From contig NZ_CP038436.1 of the NCBI RefSeq assembly GCF_004683965.1, forward strand, positions 1,488,001 through 1,552,000: a stretch of 64,000 nt of DNA, given 5' to 3'. The translations under genes were made by a program, and so were the position numbers. The DNA comes from Nocardioides seonyuensis. GTDB lineage: Bacteria; Actinomycetota; Actinomycetes; Propionibacteriales; Nocardioidaceae. Under the pieces are notes generated by a model. The model saw nothing but the letters and a program-made list of their open reading frames with translations, was not told where the DNA came from and made no database searches. Of the stretch, positions 53,208 through 61,956 are shown piece by piece (the first letter of the stretch is position 1; each line of letters starts with the position of its first letter).

Positions 53208-53780
53208 ATGGCCGCCCCCCTGCGAGAGCAGCTCCTCAGCGCTGCCGTGGAGATGACGACCACCGGCGGCTGGGCGAGCGTCACCATGGCCAAGCTCGCC
53301 GACCGGGTCGGGGTGAGCAGGCAGACCGTCTACAACGAGGTCGGCAGCAAGACTGCCCTGGCCGAGGCCATGGTGCTCGACGAGCTGGCGCGGTTCCTCG
53401 GCATCGTCGAGAAGGCCTTCGACGACTCCCCGGACCTGGTGACCGCGATCGAGACCGGCGTGCGCGAGGTGCTCGAGCACGCGCGCGGCAACGCCCTCCT
53501 GCACGCCGTCGTCAGCGCCACCCACGGGGCGGACACCGAGCTCCTCCCGCTGCTCACCACCCACTCCGACATGCTGCTCCAGACCGCCAAGGCTGTGGTG
53601 GCCGCGAGGGTCGAGCCCTACGCAGCAGAGGGAGGGATCGCAGTCACCCGCGACGAGCTGGACGCCGGCATCGACGCCATCGTGCGCGTGGTGCTCAGCC
53701 ACGTGATGGCGCCGTCCGGTCCGCCCGCGGAGTCGGCGGCAGCGATGGCCGGGATCGCCCGGCGGGTGCTGGGTCTCTAG
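53208..53780 (+). CDS. TetR-family regulator of the adjacent MFS exporter
   Basis: The 190-residue protein begins with a TetR helix-turn-helix: ASVTMAKLADRVGVSRQTVY at about 24-43, with recognition helix SRQTVYNEVG. The C-terminal domain contains HARGNALLHAVVSATHGAD and no assigned ligand-binding family. It precedes the MFS gene by 6 nt on the same strand and probably represses the pair until a substrate of the pump binds. No strong inverted repeat was found in the upstream 136 bp. ATG 53208 is the only good start. Confidence 0.88.
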   Translation: MAAPLREQLLSAAVEMTTTGGWASVTMAKLADRVGVSRQTVYNEVGSKTALAEAMVLDELARFLGIVEKAFDDSPDLVTAIETGVREVLEHARGNALLHAVVSATHGADTELLPLLTTHSDMLLQTAKAVVAARVEPYAAEGGIAVTRDELDAGIDAIVRVVLSHVMAPSGPPAESAAAMAGIARRVLGL

Positions 53781-53786
53781 GCCCGC

Positions 53787-55169
53787 ATGAGCACAGTCCG
53801 GTGGGGCACGTCGCAGGGCCGGGCCGTCATCGCCGCGGCCGCGCTCGGGTCCGGCCTGACGCTCCTCGACGGCACGGTCGTCAACGTGGCGCTGCCGACG
53901 ATCGGCGCCGACCTGGACGCCTCGCTCTCCCAGCTCCAGTGGGTGGTCAACGGCTACTTCCTCTCGCTGGCCTCACTGATCCTGCTCGGCGGCTCGCTGG
54001 GCGACCGCTACGGCCGCCGGCGGGTGTTCGTGGTCGGCACGCTCTGGTTCGCCGCCGCCTCGCTCCTGTGCGGGCTGGCTCCGACCGCCGAGGTGCTGAT
54101 CGCGGCCAGGGTGCTCCAAGGGATCGGCGGCGCGCTCCTGACCCCGGGCAGCCTGGCGATGATCCAGGGAGCCTTCGTCACCGAGGACCGCGGTCGTGCG
54201 ATCGGTGCGTGGTCGGGGGTGAGCGGCATCGCCACCGCCGTCGGGCCCCTCGTCGGCGGCCTGCTGATCGACCACGCCTCCTGGCGGTGGATCTTCCTCA
54301 TCAACCTGCCGCTGGCCGTGCTCACCGTCGTGCTGACGCGGTGGGTCCCCGAGACTCGCGACCCACGCGCCCTCGGCCGGTTCGACGTGTCCGGGGCCTC
54401 CCTGGCGACGCTGTCACTGGCCGCCGTCACGTTCGCGCTGATCGAGTGGGAGGGCGGCCTGATGCCTCTGGCGGCCGCGACCGGGCTCGCCGGCGCCGTC
54501 GCGTTCGTCGTACGCGAACGGCGTGCACGGGAGCCGATGGTGCCCCTGGGGCTGTTCGACGACCGCACGTTCAGTGCCGCCAACGCGATGACCCTGGTCG
54601 TCTACGCCGCGCTCGGCGCCCTGATGTTCTTCCTGGTCATCGAGCTGCAGACTGTGGGGGGCTACGGCGCGCTCGAGGCGGGGGTCGCGACGCTGCCGGT
54701 CACCGTGTGCATGCTGCTCCTCGCCTCCCGAGGCGGTGCACTCGGCCAGCGGATCGGCCCCCGGGTCCCGATGACCGTGGGGCCGCTGGTCATGGCCGCC
54801 GGCACGCTGCTGCTCCTGGCGGTGGGGCCCGATGTCAACTGGTGGCGCGACGTGCTGCCCGGGCTGACCGTGTTCGGTCTCGGCCTCGCGCTCATGGTCG
54901 CGCCGTTGACCGCCACCGTGCTCGCCGCTGCGCCCGACGACAGGGCCGGGATCGCCAGCGGAATCAACAACGCAGTCGCCCGCGCAGGATCGTTGCTGGC
55001 GGTCGCCGCGCTGCCGGTCGCCGTGGGCCTCTCGGGCGAGGACTACCGGGACCCGACCGCCTTCCAGTCGTCGTACACCTCCGCGATGCTCGCGTGCGCC
55101 GGCCTCCTCGCACTCGGCGGAGTCCTGTCCTGGGTGCTGATCCCGCAACGGCTCCCCGAGCCTGCCTAG
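53787..55169 (+). CDS. MFS drug exporter, DHA2 (EmrB/QacA) family, 14 helices
   Basis: The 460-residue transporter has motif C-like GSGLTLLDGTVVNVALPTIG in TM1, and motif A GGSLGDRYGRRRVF in loop 2-3. LQGIGGALLTPGSLAMI and GPLVGGLLIDHASWRWIFLINLP are typical DHA2 segments. About 14 helices can be counted. The family exports drugs and dyes by proton antiport. It is regulated by the tetR gene 6 nt upstream (inference). A third gene, a lipoprotein peptidase, follows 9 nt later. Confidence 0.93.
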   Translation: MSTVRWGTSQGRAVIAAAALGSGLTLLDGTVVNVALPTIGADLDASLSQLQWVVNGYFLSLASLILLGGSLGDRYGRRRVFVVGTLWFAAASLLCGLAPTAEVLIAARVLQGIGGALLTPGSLAMIQGAFVTEDRGRAIGAWSGVSGIATAVGPLVGGLLIDHASWRWIFLINLPLAVLTVVLTRWVPETRDPRALGRFDVSGASLATLSLAAVTFALIEWEGGLMPLAAATGLAGAVAFVVRERRAREPMVPLGLFDDRTFSAANAMTLVVYAALGALMFFLVIELQTVGGYGALEAGVATLPVTVCMLLLASRGGALGQRIGPRVPMTVGPLVMAAGTLLLLAVGPDVNWWRDVLPGLTVFGLGLALMVAPLTATVLAAAPDDRAGIASGINNAVARAGSLLAVAALPVAVGLSGEDYRDPTAFQSSYTSAMLACAGLLALGGVLSWVLIPQRLPEPA

Positions 55170-55178
55170 AGTCTGTCC

Positions 55179-56381
55179 ATGGTCGTACGACGAGCGCCCG
55201 CGGCGTGGCTTGCCGCTGCAGCGCTCGCGCTCTCCGGCTGCACGGGGACCCAGCCCGGCACCGAGCCCGGCACCGACGGCCCGACCAGTGCCGGCAGCCC
55301 CAGCACCACCACCGCGGGCAACACCTCGCACGCGGTCGCTCCACCCGGGCCACGCGAAGGCCGACTGTGGAGCGCCGACGTCCTGGTGCAGTGGGACGAG
55401 CCGCTCAGCGACGAGGTGGTCCGCCGGATCGACCGCCTCAAGGGGGTCGCCCGCACCGAGCGGATCGGGCTGGGCCAGGTGAGCATCGAGAACCGCGTGC
55501 TCACCGTCGCCGCCGTCGATCCCGGCGACTACCGCCTGTTCAACCGCGCCGACGTCGCCGACCTCGACGAGGCGTGGGAGCGGGTGGCGGGCGGCGAGCT
55601 GGCGACGAGCCGTCGCGTGGCGCGCCGGCTCCAGGACGAGGACGGCAACATCACCCTCGGAGCGGGCGGCGAGTCGGAGGCGCCGACCATCCACGTCGGC
55701 GCCTACACGCCCCAGGTGCCCACCATCGACCTGGTCGTCAACAAGGCGTGGGCCGACGACATCGGCATGGACGACGACAACGGCCTGCTCATCTCCACCG
55801 ACTCGATCACCCCGGCCCGCATCCGCAAGCCGCTCATGCGCATCGTCGGCCGGAAGGCCTCGGTGCAGATGCTCGACATCGCCTCGCGCATCGGCCTCGA
55901 CCCCGGCGCCACCCTCACCGCGATCCCGGCCGGAGGCACCATCGGGAGCCTCGTCGGCACCTTCCGCTACCACTCCCTCGGAGGCGGGCGCATCGCGCCG
56001 GAGCCGCGCTGGGTCGCCTCCAACATCCGCACCGAGGTGGTCCCGATCCTGGGTGCCGTCACGTGCCACCGCGAGCTCTTCCCACAGCTGCGGGCCGCGC
56101 TGCTCGAGGTCGTCTCCTCCCACCTCGCCGACGAGATCAACCCGGGCGAGTTCGCCGGGTGCTACTACCCGCGCTTCATCGCCGGCACGACCAGCCTGTC
56201 GAATCACTCCTTCGGGCTGGCGCTCGACCTCAACGTGCCGGGCAACCTCCGCGGATCGGTTGGCGAGATGAACCGCGCCGTCGTCGCCATCTTCAAGAAG
56301 TGGGGCTTCGCGTGGGGCGGCGACTGGAAGTTCACCGACCCGATGCACTTCGAGCTGAGCTCGCTCAAGCGCCCGGGCTGA
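55179..56381 (+). CDS. Lipoprotein M15-family D-Ala-D-Ala carboxypeptidase-like metallopeptidase
   Basis: The 400-residue protein has a lipobox LALSGC with C21 as lipidated residue, then a Thr/Ser/Gly/Pro-rich spacer (22-58). The C-terminal domain (about 280-398) has SNHSFGLALDLN (341-352: H343 and D350) and H390 in DPMHFE, the zinc set of VanY/VanX-type M15 enzymes. It would trim peptidoglycan stem peptides outside the membrane. Residues 60-280 have no family known to me and contain a long middle part with no motif. It may be cotranscribed with the MFS gene 9 nt upstream. A second M15 gene is at the left edge. Confidence 0.88.
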   Translation: MVVRRAPAAWLAAAALALSGCTGTQPGTEPGTDGPTSAGSPSTTTAGNTSHAVAPPGPREGRLWSADVLVQWDEPLSDEVVRRIDRLKGVARTERIGLGQVSIENRVLTVAAVDPGDYRLFNRADVADLDEAWERVAGGELATSRRVARRLQDEDGNITLGAGGESEAPTIHVGAYTPQVPTIDLVVNKAWADDIGMDDDNGLLISTDSITPARIRKPLMRIVGRKASVQMLDIASRIGLDPGATLTAIPAGGTIGSLVGTFRYHSLGGGRIAPEPRWVASNIRTEVVPILGAVTCHRELFPQLRAALLEVVSSHLADEINPGEFAGCYYPRFIAGTTSLSNHSFGLALDLNVPGNLRGSVGEMNRAVVAIFKKWGFAWGGDWKFTDPMHFELSSLKRPG

Positions 56382-56389
56382 GTGCAGCT

Positions 56390-57031
56390 TCAGTCAGCGA
56401 CGTCCGCGCACGTGACGGTGAGCCACACGGCGTTGGTGGACGACTCGGTGTTGCGCACGAAGGCGTACCACGCATTGGCGGGCTCCGCCGCCGACGGCAC
56501 GTGGTGGGCTCCTGCGGCAGTGACGTGGGTGGGCGCGGACATCACGACCAGCGTCTCGATGTTGCTGATGTTCATGAAGCGAGCGCCCCCGCCGAGCGCG
56601 ACCGAGCCGTCGGGGCACTCTGCCGTGAGCCCCTGCGACACACCCGGGAGCAGGTCGGCGCTGGCCACGACGTTGGTGTAGCCGCTGAGACCGGGGGCAC
56701 TGGGCGCCCCGTCCTTCCCAGCTGGGCCGATGGGACCGGCCGGTCCGGCCGGACCGGCGGCGCCCGGCGCTCCGGGTGGGCCGGTGGGGCCGGCCGGACC
56801 CGCGGTGCCGGGCGGCCCCTGGAGCGACGACCGGGCAGCCGGTGACAGGTCCTTGGCGCCCAGGGAGCGGTTTGCGACGTCCTTCCCGGTGACGGTCCCG
56901 TCCTTGATCTGCTTGCCCGTGACCACCAGGGCCGCCGTCGCGGCGGAGGACAACGCGATCACCAACGCGAGCAGGGAGATCACGGTGGGCAGCGTGAGTC
57001 GGGCCCACCTGGTCGAGGAAGGAGTGTCCAT
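56390..57031 (-). CDS. Membrane-anchored protein with a short collagen-like segment
   Basis: The 213-residue protein has one N-terminal helix (about 14-35), then a segment with repeating KQIKDGTVTGKDVANRSLG pattern seen in actinobacterial collagen-like proteins. Residues 72-110 are 13 perfect Gly-X-Y triplets (GPPGTAGPAGPTGPPGAPG and on), able to form a triple helix. The C-terminal 100 residues contain SVALGGGARFMNI and two cysteines (AECPDG and TCAD), probably a beta-rich head. It should trimerise at the surface. The function is unknown, and adhesion is only a guess. It is convergent with the M15 gene (8 bp). Confidence 0.85.
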   Translation of the reverse strand: MDTPSSTRWARLTLPTVISLLALVIALSSAATAALVVTGKQIKDGTVTGKDVANRSLGAKDLSPAARSSLQGPPGTAGPAGPTGPPGAPGAAGPAGPAGPIGPAGKDGAPSAPGLSGYTNVVASADLLPGVSQGLTAECPDGSVALGGGARFMNISNIETLVVMSAPTHVTAAGAHHVPSAAEPANAWYAFVRNTESSTNAVWLTVTCADVAD

Positions 57032-57123
57032 GGGCAGACCCTGAGGTACGGGGTCCCCGCGACGGAAGACCGGTCCAGACCAGGCCGCGACCAGGGAGTG
57101 CGGGTCGCCGATAGCGTGCCTCC

Positions 57124-58104
57124 ATGCGCGCCGCCCAGGTCCTCGCCCCCACCGGCCCCGCCGACGTCGTCGTACGTGACGTCCAGGAGCCCACCCCCAC
57201 GGCCCACGACGTGCTCGTCGAGGTGCACAGCGTCGGGGTCTCCTTCCCCGACCTCCTGCTCAGCAAGGGGGAGTACCAGCTCAAGCCCGAGCCGCCCTTC
57301 ACCCTCGGCGTGGACTTCGCCGGCGTCGTGCTCGACCCCGGGGCGGCGGAGTCGAGCGGCTTCGAGGTCGGACAGCGCGTGTGCGGCGTCAACAGCCACG
57401 GGGGCGCGGCCGAGCAGGTCGCCAACCCGGTGATCTTCACCTTCCCGCTGCCCGACTCGGTGTCGTACGACGCCGGCGCGGCACTGCCGATGAACTACCT
57501 CACCGCCCAGTTCGCGCTCAAGGAGCGGGGCGGGATCCGCGAGGGCGAGACGGTGCTGGTGAACGGCGCCGCCGGTGGTGTCGGCACCGCCACCGTCCAA
57601 GTGGCCAAGGGCTACGGTGCGCGCACGATCGCCCTGGTCTCCAGCGAGGAAAAGGCCGAGATGGCCCGCCGAGCAGGTGCCGACGACGTCGTGGTCGGCA
57701 GCGACGACGTGCGCACGGCCGTCAAGGACCTCACCGGCGGGCGCGGGGCCGACCTCATGCTCGACGTCGCAGGCGGTGACGCGTTCACCGACTACCTGCG
57801 CTGCCTGGCCGAGGGCGGACGCCTCCTGGTGGTCGGCTTCGCCTCGGGCCAGGGCATCCCCGAGGTCAAGGTCAACCGCCTGCTCCTCAACAACATCGAC
57901 GTGCGCGGCGTCGGCTGGGGTGCGTGGGCGATGACCAAGCCCGGCTACATGCAACGCCAGTGGATCGAGCTGATGCCGATGATCGAGTCCGGTGTCGTCG
58001 ACCCGCCCATCGGCGAGACCTACCGCCTGGAGGACTTCGGGCAGGCACTGACCGAGATGGAGGAGCGCCGCACCCTCGGCAAGTCGGTCGTCCGCGTCCG
58101 CTAG
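57124..58104 (+). CDS. Zinc-independent NADPH:quinone oxidoreductase (MDR superfamily)
   Basis: The 326-residue enzyme has the medium-chain reductase fold: TLGVDFAGVVLDPG, then the Rossmann motif VNGAAGGVGTATVQVAKGYGA with Ala/Gly-rich loop, and a lack of zinc-binding His/Cys. This is the QOR type, reducing quinones or enones with NADPH. Ser/Arg residues after strand 2 (ALVSSEEKAE) suggest NADPH. It is cytoplasmic and monocistronic. Its TAG shares a CTAG with the opposing gene stop (58101-58104). Confidence 0.93.
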   Translation: MRAAQVLAPTGPADVVVRDVQEPTPTAHDVLVEVHSVGVSFPDLLLSKGEYQLKPEPPFTLGVDFAGVVLDPGAAESSGFEVGQRVCGVNSHGGAAEQVANPVIFTFPLPDSVSYDAGAALPMNYLTAQFALKERGGIREGETVLVNGAAGGVGTATVQVAKGYGARTIALVSSEEKAEMARRAGADDVVVGSDDVRTAVKDLTGGRGADLMLDVAGGDAFTDYLRCLAEGGRLLVVGFASGQGIPEVKVNRLLLNNIDVRGVGWGAWAMTKPGYMQRQWIELMPMIESGVVDPPIGETYRLEDFGQALTEMEERRTLGKSVVRVR

Positions 58105-58496
58105 GCCGTCACTCGCACCCGTCGCGTCGGGGTGACCGAGGCGTCGCCCCCGATGTGCGGCGCCGCAGGCACCCGCACGCGGAAGACCAGCATCCCCGTC
58201 GTGCGGGGCGCCCGGTGGGTGAACCGGAAGAGCCCGCCCTCGCGGGTGAGCTTGCGCTGCAGCGGCGTCCATCCGTCCGGGGTGCGCAGCTGCAGCACGA
58301 CCGGACGCGGGAGGTGGCCGCCGGCGAGGCCCGTGAGCAGGATCGCCTGCCGGGGCGAGACCTCACCCGGTGAAGCGATGAACCGTCCGCGAACCGGCGG
58401 CTCCGCCGGCTGCGCCGAGCTGCCGGGGACCGGGGCTGTCGCGAGGCTCGCCGCCACGACGAGCGCCGCGACGCCGGTCCTGTGCCGCGCGCTCAT
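58101..58496 (-). CDS. Small secreted protein, coupled to 58493-59977
   Basis: The 131-residue protein has a signal peptide (1-28, with AALVVAASLATA core). The mature part is beta-prone: RGRFIASPGEVSPRQAILLTG, RPVVLQLRTPDGWTPLQRKL, ending TPTRRVRVTA. It resembles a single Ig-like or carboxypeptidase-regulatory-like domain of the kind appended to Nocardioides surface proteins, but I do not recognise a family. ATG 58496 overlaps the preceding stop at 58493-58495 (ATGA), so translation is coupled to the larger secreted protein and the pair probably act together. Confidence 0.75.
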   Translation of the reverse strand: MSARHRTGVAALVVAASLATAPVPGSSAQPAEPPVRGRFIASPGEVSPRQAILLTGLAGGHLPRPVVLQLRTPDGWTPLQRKLTREGGLFRFTHRAPRTTGMLVFRVRVPAAPHIGGDASVTPTRRVRVTA

Positions 58497-59977
58497 CGCG
58501 TGATCCTGAGCAGGACGGCGGAGGCGTCGTACCCCGTGGCCGAGATCTTCGCGGTGAGCCTGCGCGGACCGGCCGACGGCCGCAGGCGCACGGAGCACCT
58601 GCCGGCCGCGCTGGTGCGGCAGCTCTTCCCGGCGAGCCTCACCCGCGCCCCACCGACGGCCTCGCCCGCGTCGACGACACGGAAGGTGAGGCGTTGCGCC
58701 CTGCCGACCCCCCAGCGCCGCGGTGAGGCACTCACCGACAACGCCGGCAGCAGGCGCGCCAGCACGTGCTTCCCCGACACCGTCAGGACCACGTCGGCGA
58801 AGCCGAGCGAGGACTCGGCGGCGCTGTGCGGAAAGCCGAAGGCGTCTCCGAGCGGGCGCACGGTGGGGGTGCCGACCGCCGTGCCCGTGCGGTTGGTGCG
58901 CACTCCCGTGAGCTCGGCAGGTGCGCTGCGCCAGGTGATCCACATGCGGCCCTCCGGTGCCGCCGACAGCGTGATCGCCCGGGTGGCCCCTCCCGACCGA
59001 GGGACACGGGTGACGTGACCGGTCGAGACGTTCCACAGGGAGATGTGGTCGCAGGCGAGCTCGGTGCCTCCTGCGCAGTAGGCGGAGTAGAGGTGACCCG
59101 TGGTGCTCACCGCCAGCGCGCTGCGGTTGCTCGAGCCGACCGCGTCGGCCGAGCCCGAGCTCCCCGGTGCCGCCAGCACGGGGCCCAGGGTCGGGTGGAC
59201 GCGCTGCACGAAGGTGCCGGGGCTCCCGGAGCCGGCGAGGACGTTCCAGCCGACGTAGACCTCGTCGCCGACGCGCTCGAGGTTGAGGTTGTAGCCGCCG
59301 CCTCCCGCGACCTGCTGGTGGCTGGGAGCGCCTGTGTTGTCCTGGGTGAAGGCGCCCACGTGCGCGTGCATCCCCGACCAGTGCAGCACCGCCGAGAGCG
59401 GGGAGCCGTCGGGCAGCGTCGCCAGGTCCGACTCCCCGTCGAACCTGTTCAGTCTCTCCGCCGGGACGGTCCACGCGCCGGCGCCGTCCCCGAGCGCGCT
59501 GTAGGCCCCGCCCCACGCGAACGGCGTCGGGGCATCGGGCGTGTAGCCGTTCAGGAGCACCCGCATGCCTCCCGGGGCCGGCACGATGGCGCTGGCCGTG
59601 AGGAACATCCAGGGCGCGGTGATGTCGCTGCGTCGCACCACACGACCGGCGGGGCTGACGGCGACGTGAGCGGCCTGCACGTGGCCCGGGCTCGTCTGTC
59701 GGGTGTACGACACGTGCAGCACGCCGTCGGGAGTGCGCAGCAGTCCCGGACGGTCGGTGATCGGGACGCTGCCGGTCGTGAGGGTGGGCGGGATGCCCGA
59801 GACGAGGCCTCGCAGGGACGTCGTGGTCGAGCTGTCCCCTGCGCCGGAGGGCGGCCGGGCGTCCGTGGCCTGGGCGCCGGGGAGCGCCGACGCCGGGACG
59901 GAGAGCGCGAGGGTCGCCGTCATGGTGGTGATCGCGGTGGTGCGGGTGCGGGCTCGTCGGCCGGTGCTGGTCGTCAT
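58493..59977 (-). CDS. Secreted protein, probable beta-propeller with C-terminal Ig-like domain
   Basis: The 494-residue protein has a signal peptide (1-33). The middle (about 55-400) shows repeated beta-blade patterns such as DGVLHVSYTR, GTPEGRMWITWR-type Trp/Tyr motifs and SALAVSTTGHLYSAYC, which looks like a beta-propeller. The C-terminal 90 residues (RRWGVGRAQRLTFRVVDAGE, then RRLTAKISATGYDAS) are Ig/Big-like, close to the domain in its small neighbour. Two cysteines at the end (KSCRTSAAGRC) may be linked. I recognise no enzyme motif. ATG 59977 is used. A shared 22-bp motif sits 21 bp upstream. Confidence 0.7.
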   Translation of the reverse strand: MTTSTGRRARTRTTAITTMTATLALSVPASALPGAQATDARPPSGAGDSSTTTSLRGLVSGIPPTLTTGSVPITDRPGLLRTPDGVLHVSYTRQTSPGHVQAAHVAVSPAGRVVRRSDITAPWMFLTASAIVPAPGGMRVLLNGYTPDAPTPFAWGGAYSALGDGAGAWTVPAERLNRFDGESDLATLPDGSPLSAVLHWSGMHAHVGAFTQDNTGAPSHQQVAGGGGYNLNLERVGDEVYVGWNVLAGSGSPGTFVQRVHPTLGPVLAAPGSSGSADAVGSSNRSALAVSTTGHLYSAYCAGGTELACDHISLWNVSTGHVTRVPRSGGATRAITLSAAPEGRMWITWRSAPAELTGVRTNRTGTAVGTPTVRPLGDAFGFPHSAAESSLGFADVVLTVSGKHVLARLLPALSVSASPRRWGVGRAQRLTFRVVDAGEAVGGARVRLAGKSCRTSAAGRCSVRLRPSAGPRRLTAKISATGYDASAVLLRITR

Positions 59978-59998
59978 GCCCCGACCCTGCGGACACGC

Positions 59999-60020
59999 GG
60001 TCGCGGTGCGGTCGCGGTCC
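59999..60020. promoter_or_regulatory. Shared 22-bp motif, copy A (upstream of 59977 gene)
   Basis: On the plus strand the copy reads GGTCGCG-N3-CGGTCGCGGTCC (N3 = GTG). An identical arrangement is found at 61935-61956. Both are just upstream of starts of secreted-protein genes on the minus strand. A regulator or sigma-factor site is possible; it is read from two copies only. Confidence 0.5.
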
Positions 60021-60036
60021 GGTCGTGCCCCGCTTC

Positions 60037-61902
60037 TCATCGCCGCACCCGGATCTTTCGGGAGGTGGCGACCCCGCTGGCGTGTCCCGTCCTGACCGCG
60101 GTGACCTGTACGGCGATCTTCCTCCCGACGTCCTTGCGCGTCAGGCGGTAGGTACGCCGGGTGGCCTTCTTGATGGCCTTGCCGTTGCGCAGCCAGCGGT
60201 ACTCGTAGGTCGTGGGCTTCGGGCTCCAGGTGCCGGTCGTGGCCCTCAGCCGGCCCCGGACCCCGGTCGTGCCCTTGATGACGGGGCGCTTCACCAGGGT
60301 CACCCTCGTCACGCCGGAGGTCGCGGGTGGCGAGGTCGTCACGGCGGCCGCACTCGTGGTGATGGTCGCCGAGCTGCTCTGGTCGGCGAGGTGGGCGTCG
60401 TACGTCGTGCTGGAGCCGGTGGCGACCAGGCTTCCCGTCGCCGGGGTGGCCGAGCTGAGCGTCACGTCGATGGCAGCCTGCTCACCGGAGCCCAGGGTCC
60501 CGAGGTGGCAGGCCCACTCCGAGCCTGCGCCCGTGCACGAGCCGCGCGAGGAGGACAGCTGGGGCGACATACCCGGCGGCACGGCGACGAGCACCTGGGC
60601 GTGGGCGGCCTCGTCAGGGCCGTCATTGCGGTAGGTGATCCTCGCGGTCTGGGTCAGCCCCGCAGCAGGGGTGTGCACCATGCTGGTCCTGACCCGGGCG
60701 AGCCTTCCGATGAACTTGCGGAGGAAGGTGCTGGTGTGGACCTGGCCGTCGCGGCGCTCCGACCCGCCCTGCACTATGCCGCCGTCGGCGGTGAGCGCGA
60801 CCGCGTGTCCCGACTGGTTCTGGGCGTCGGGAGCAGAGCGGAAGGCTGGGTCGACGGTCCCGTCCGGGTGCAGCCGGACGAGGCCGCGGGTCGTGGACAC
60901 CACGACCTTCCCGTCCGGCTGGACCACCCCGGCACGGGGTGCTGCCGCGCGCTCCATGGTCACGACGCCCCCGGCACCCCACGACGGGTCGAGCACTACG
61001 TCCCCGGCCTGGGTCACCTCCAGCCTCGCGAGGTAGGAGGCCGTGTCCGAGTAACCCGCGACGAGGGCGGTGCTCGGCTGTCGACCCGGGATCAGCGCCA
61101 GGAGCCCACCGCTGGGCAGCGGGAGTGGAGCCGGAGCGCCGTCGAGGTGCTGCTGGGGCGAGAGCCGCCAGCTTCGGGGAGGCGCAGGCTCCGACCCCAC
61201 CTTCGACGTGCCGACCAGGTGGTAGGCACCCCCCGGGCCGGCCAGCGCTCCGAGCGTCCGGTTGTCGGCGGCACAGTCGTGCGCGCAGTACTCGCGTCCG
61301 CCGGCACGGTAGAGCGGGTCCTCGGTGCCGTCAGGCGTCAGCCGAGCGGCGAAGACGTCCACGTCGGAGTCGAGGTACCGACTCTCCCCCGTCACGACGA
61401 GGTGTCCGTCGGGCTCGCGGAACAGCGCCTCGGCGTACGGCGTCGAGTAGCTGCTGCTGGCGGCGAGGCGAGCGACGCCGTCGCCACTGAACGTGCTGTC
61501 CGAGCGCCCGTCGGCGGTGTACTGCCGCACGTCCCCAGCGGCGACCACCACCCGGTCGTCGGGGAGCACCAGGAGGTGGCCGACGTAGCCCGGCATGTCG
61601 GGTCCCTGCCCGTCGCTGCCCCACGAGTGGTCCGGCGTCCCGTCGGCATGGAGGCGGTGCAGGACGGTGCCGGACGCGGTCTCCTCGGCGATCACGAGCT
61701 TGCCCGTGGACTGGACCCCGATCGCCGAGAACAGCACGGGTGGCGGCGCGCCGGCGCCGCCGGCGTGCGTGGTCGCGGCGAAGCCCGGGACGGGGTCGCC
61801 GAGCGTGAGCTGGTCGGTGTCCTGGGCCAGGGCGCTGGGGACGACGATCGCGGATGCCACCAGGACTGCGGCCGTGGTGACGGGTGCACTGAAGGGTCTC
61901 AT
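60037..61902 (-). CDS. Secreted delta-60-repeat-like protein with DUF11 and Ig-like C-terminus
   Basis: The 621-residue protein has a signal peptide (1-26, ending ALA). The N-terminal 350 residues contain recurring DG(T/R)xDxxFxxDG units (DGTPDHSWGSDG, DGRSDSTFSGDG, DGTEDPLYRAGG, DGTVDPAFRSAP), typical of delta-60 repeats with six-bladed propeller potential. A DUF11-like domain spans about 395-495 (TARITYRNDGPDEAAHAQV). The last 90 residues are an Ig-like domain with EYRWLRNGKAIKKATRRTY. No LPXTG or membrane anchor is seen, so it is released or wall-bound. It starts at ATG 61902. Role unknown, probably surface or adhesion. Confidence 0.8.
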   Translation of the reverse strand: MRPFSAPVTTAAVLVASAIVVPSALAQDTDQLTLGDPVPGFAATTHAGGAGAPPPVLFSAIGVQSTGKLVIAEETASGTVLHRLHADGTPDHSWGSDGQGPDMPGYVGHLLVLPDDRVVVAAGDVRQYTADGRSDSTFSGDGVARLAASSSYSTPYAEALFREPDGHLVVTGESRYLDSDVDVFAARLTPDGTEDPLYRAGGREYCAHDCAADNRTLGALAGPGGAYHLVGTSKVGSEPAPPRSWRLSPQQHLDGAPAPLPLPSGGLLALIPGRQPSTALVAGYSDTASYLARLEVTQAGDVVLDPSWGAGGVVTMERAAAPRAGVVQPDGKVVVSTTRGLVRLHPDGTVDPAFRSAPDAQNQSGHAVALTADGGIVQGGSERRDGQVHTSTFLRKFIGRLARVRTSMVHTPAAGLTQTARITYRNDGPDEAAHAQVLVAVPPGMSPQLSSSRGSCTGAGSEWACHLGTLGSGEQAAIDVTLSSATPATGSLVATGSSTTYDAHLADQSSSATITTSAAAVTTSPPATSGVTRVTLVKRPVIKGTTGVRGRLRATTGTWSPKPTTYEYRWLRNGKAIKKATRRTYRLTRKDVGRKIAVQVTAVRTGHASGVATSRKIRVRR

Positions 61903-61934
61903 GGGGCAAGGCTGGGGCGGCCCGGTCGAGCCTT

Positions 61935-61956
61935 GGTCGCGCTACGGTCGCGGTCC
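61935..61956. promoter_or_regulatory. Shared 22-bp motif, copy B (upstream of 61902 gene)
   Basis: GGTCGCG (61935-61941), three bases, then CGGTCGCGGTCC (61945-61956), as in copy A. It lies 32 bp upstream of the ATG, compared with 21 bp for copy A, a difference of one helical turn. It abuts the stop of the WD40-type gene at 61957. Confidence 0.5.

Noticed and set aside
53801..56845. 1014-codon plus-strand frame through the MFS and M15 genes
   Set aside because: It is an alternate frame over two clear genes and reads as Arg/Gly/Ala-rich sequence without domains.
58101..59996. 631-codon minus-strand frame over the propeller gene
   Set aside because: Only its last 131 codons are real (small secreted protein from ATG 58496); the rest is an off-frame reading of the propeller gene.
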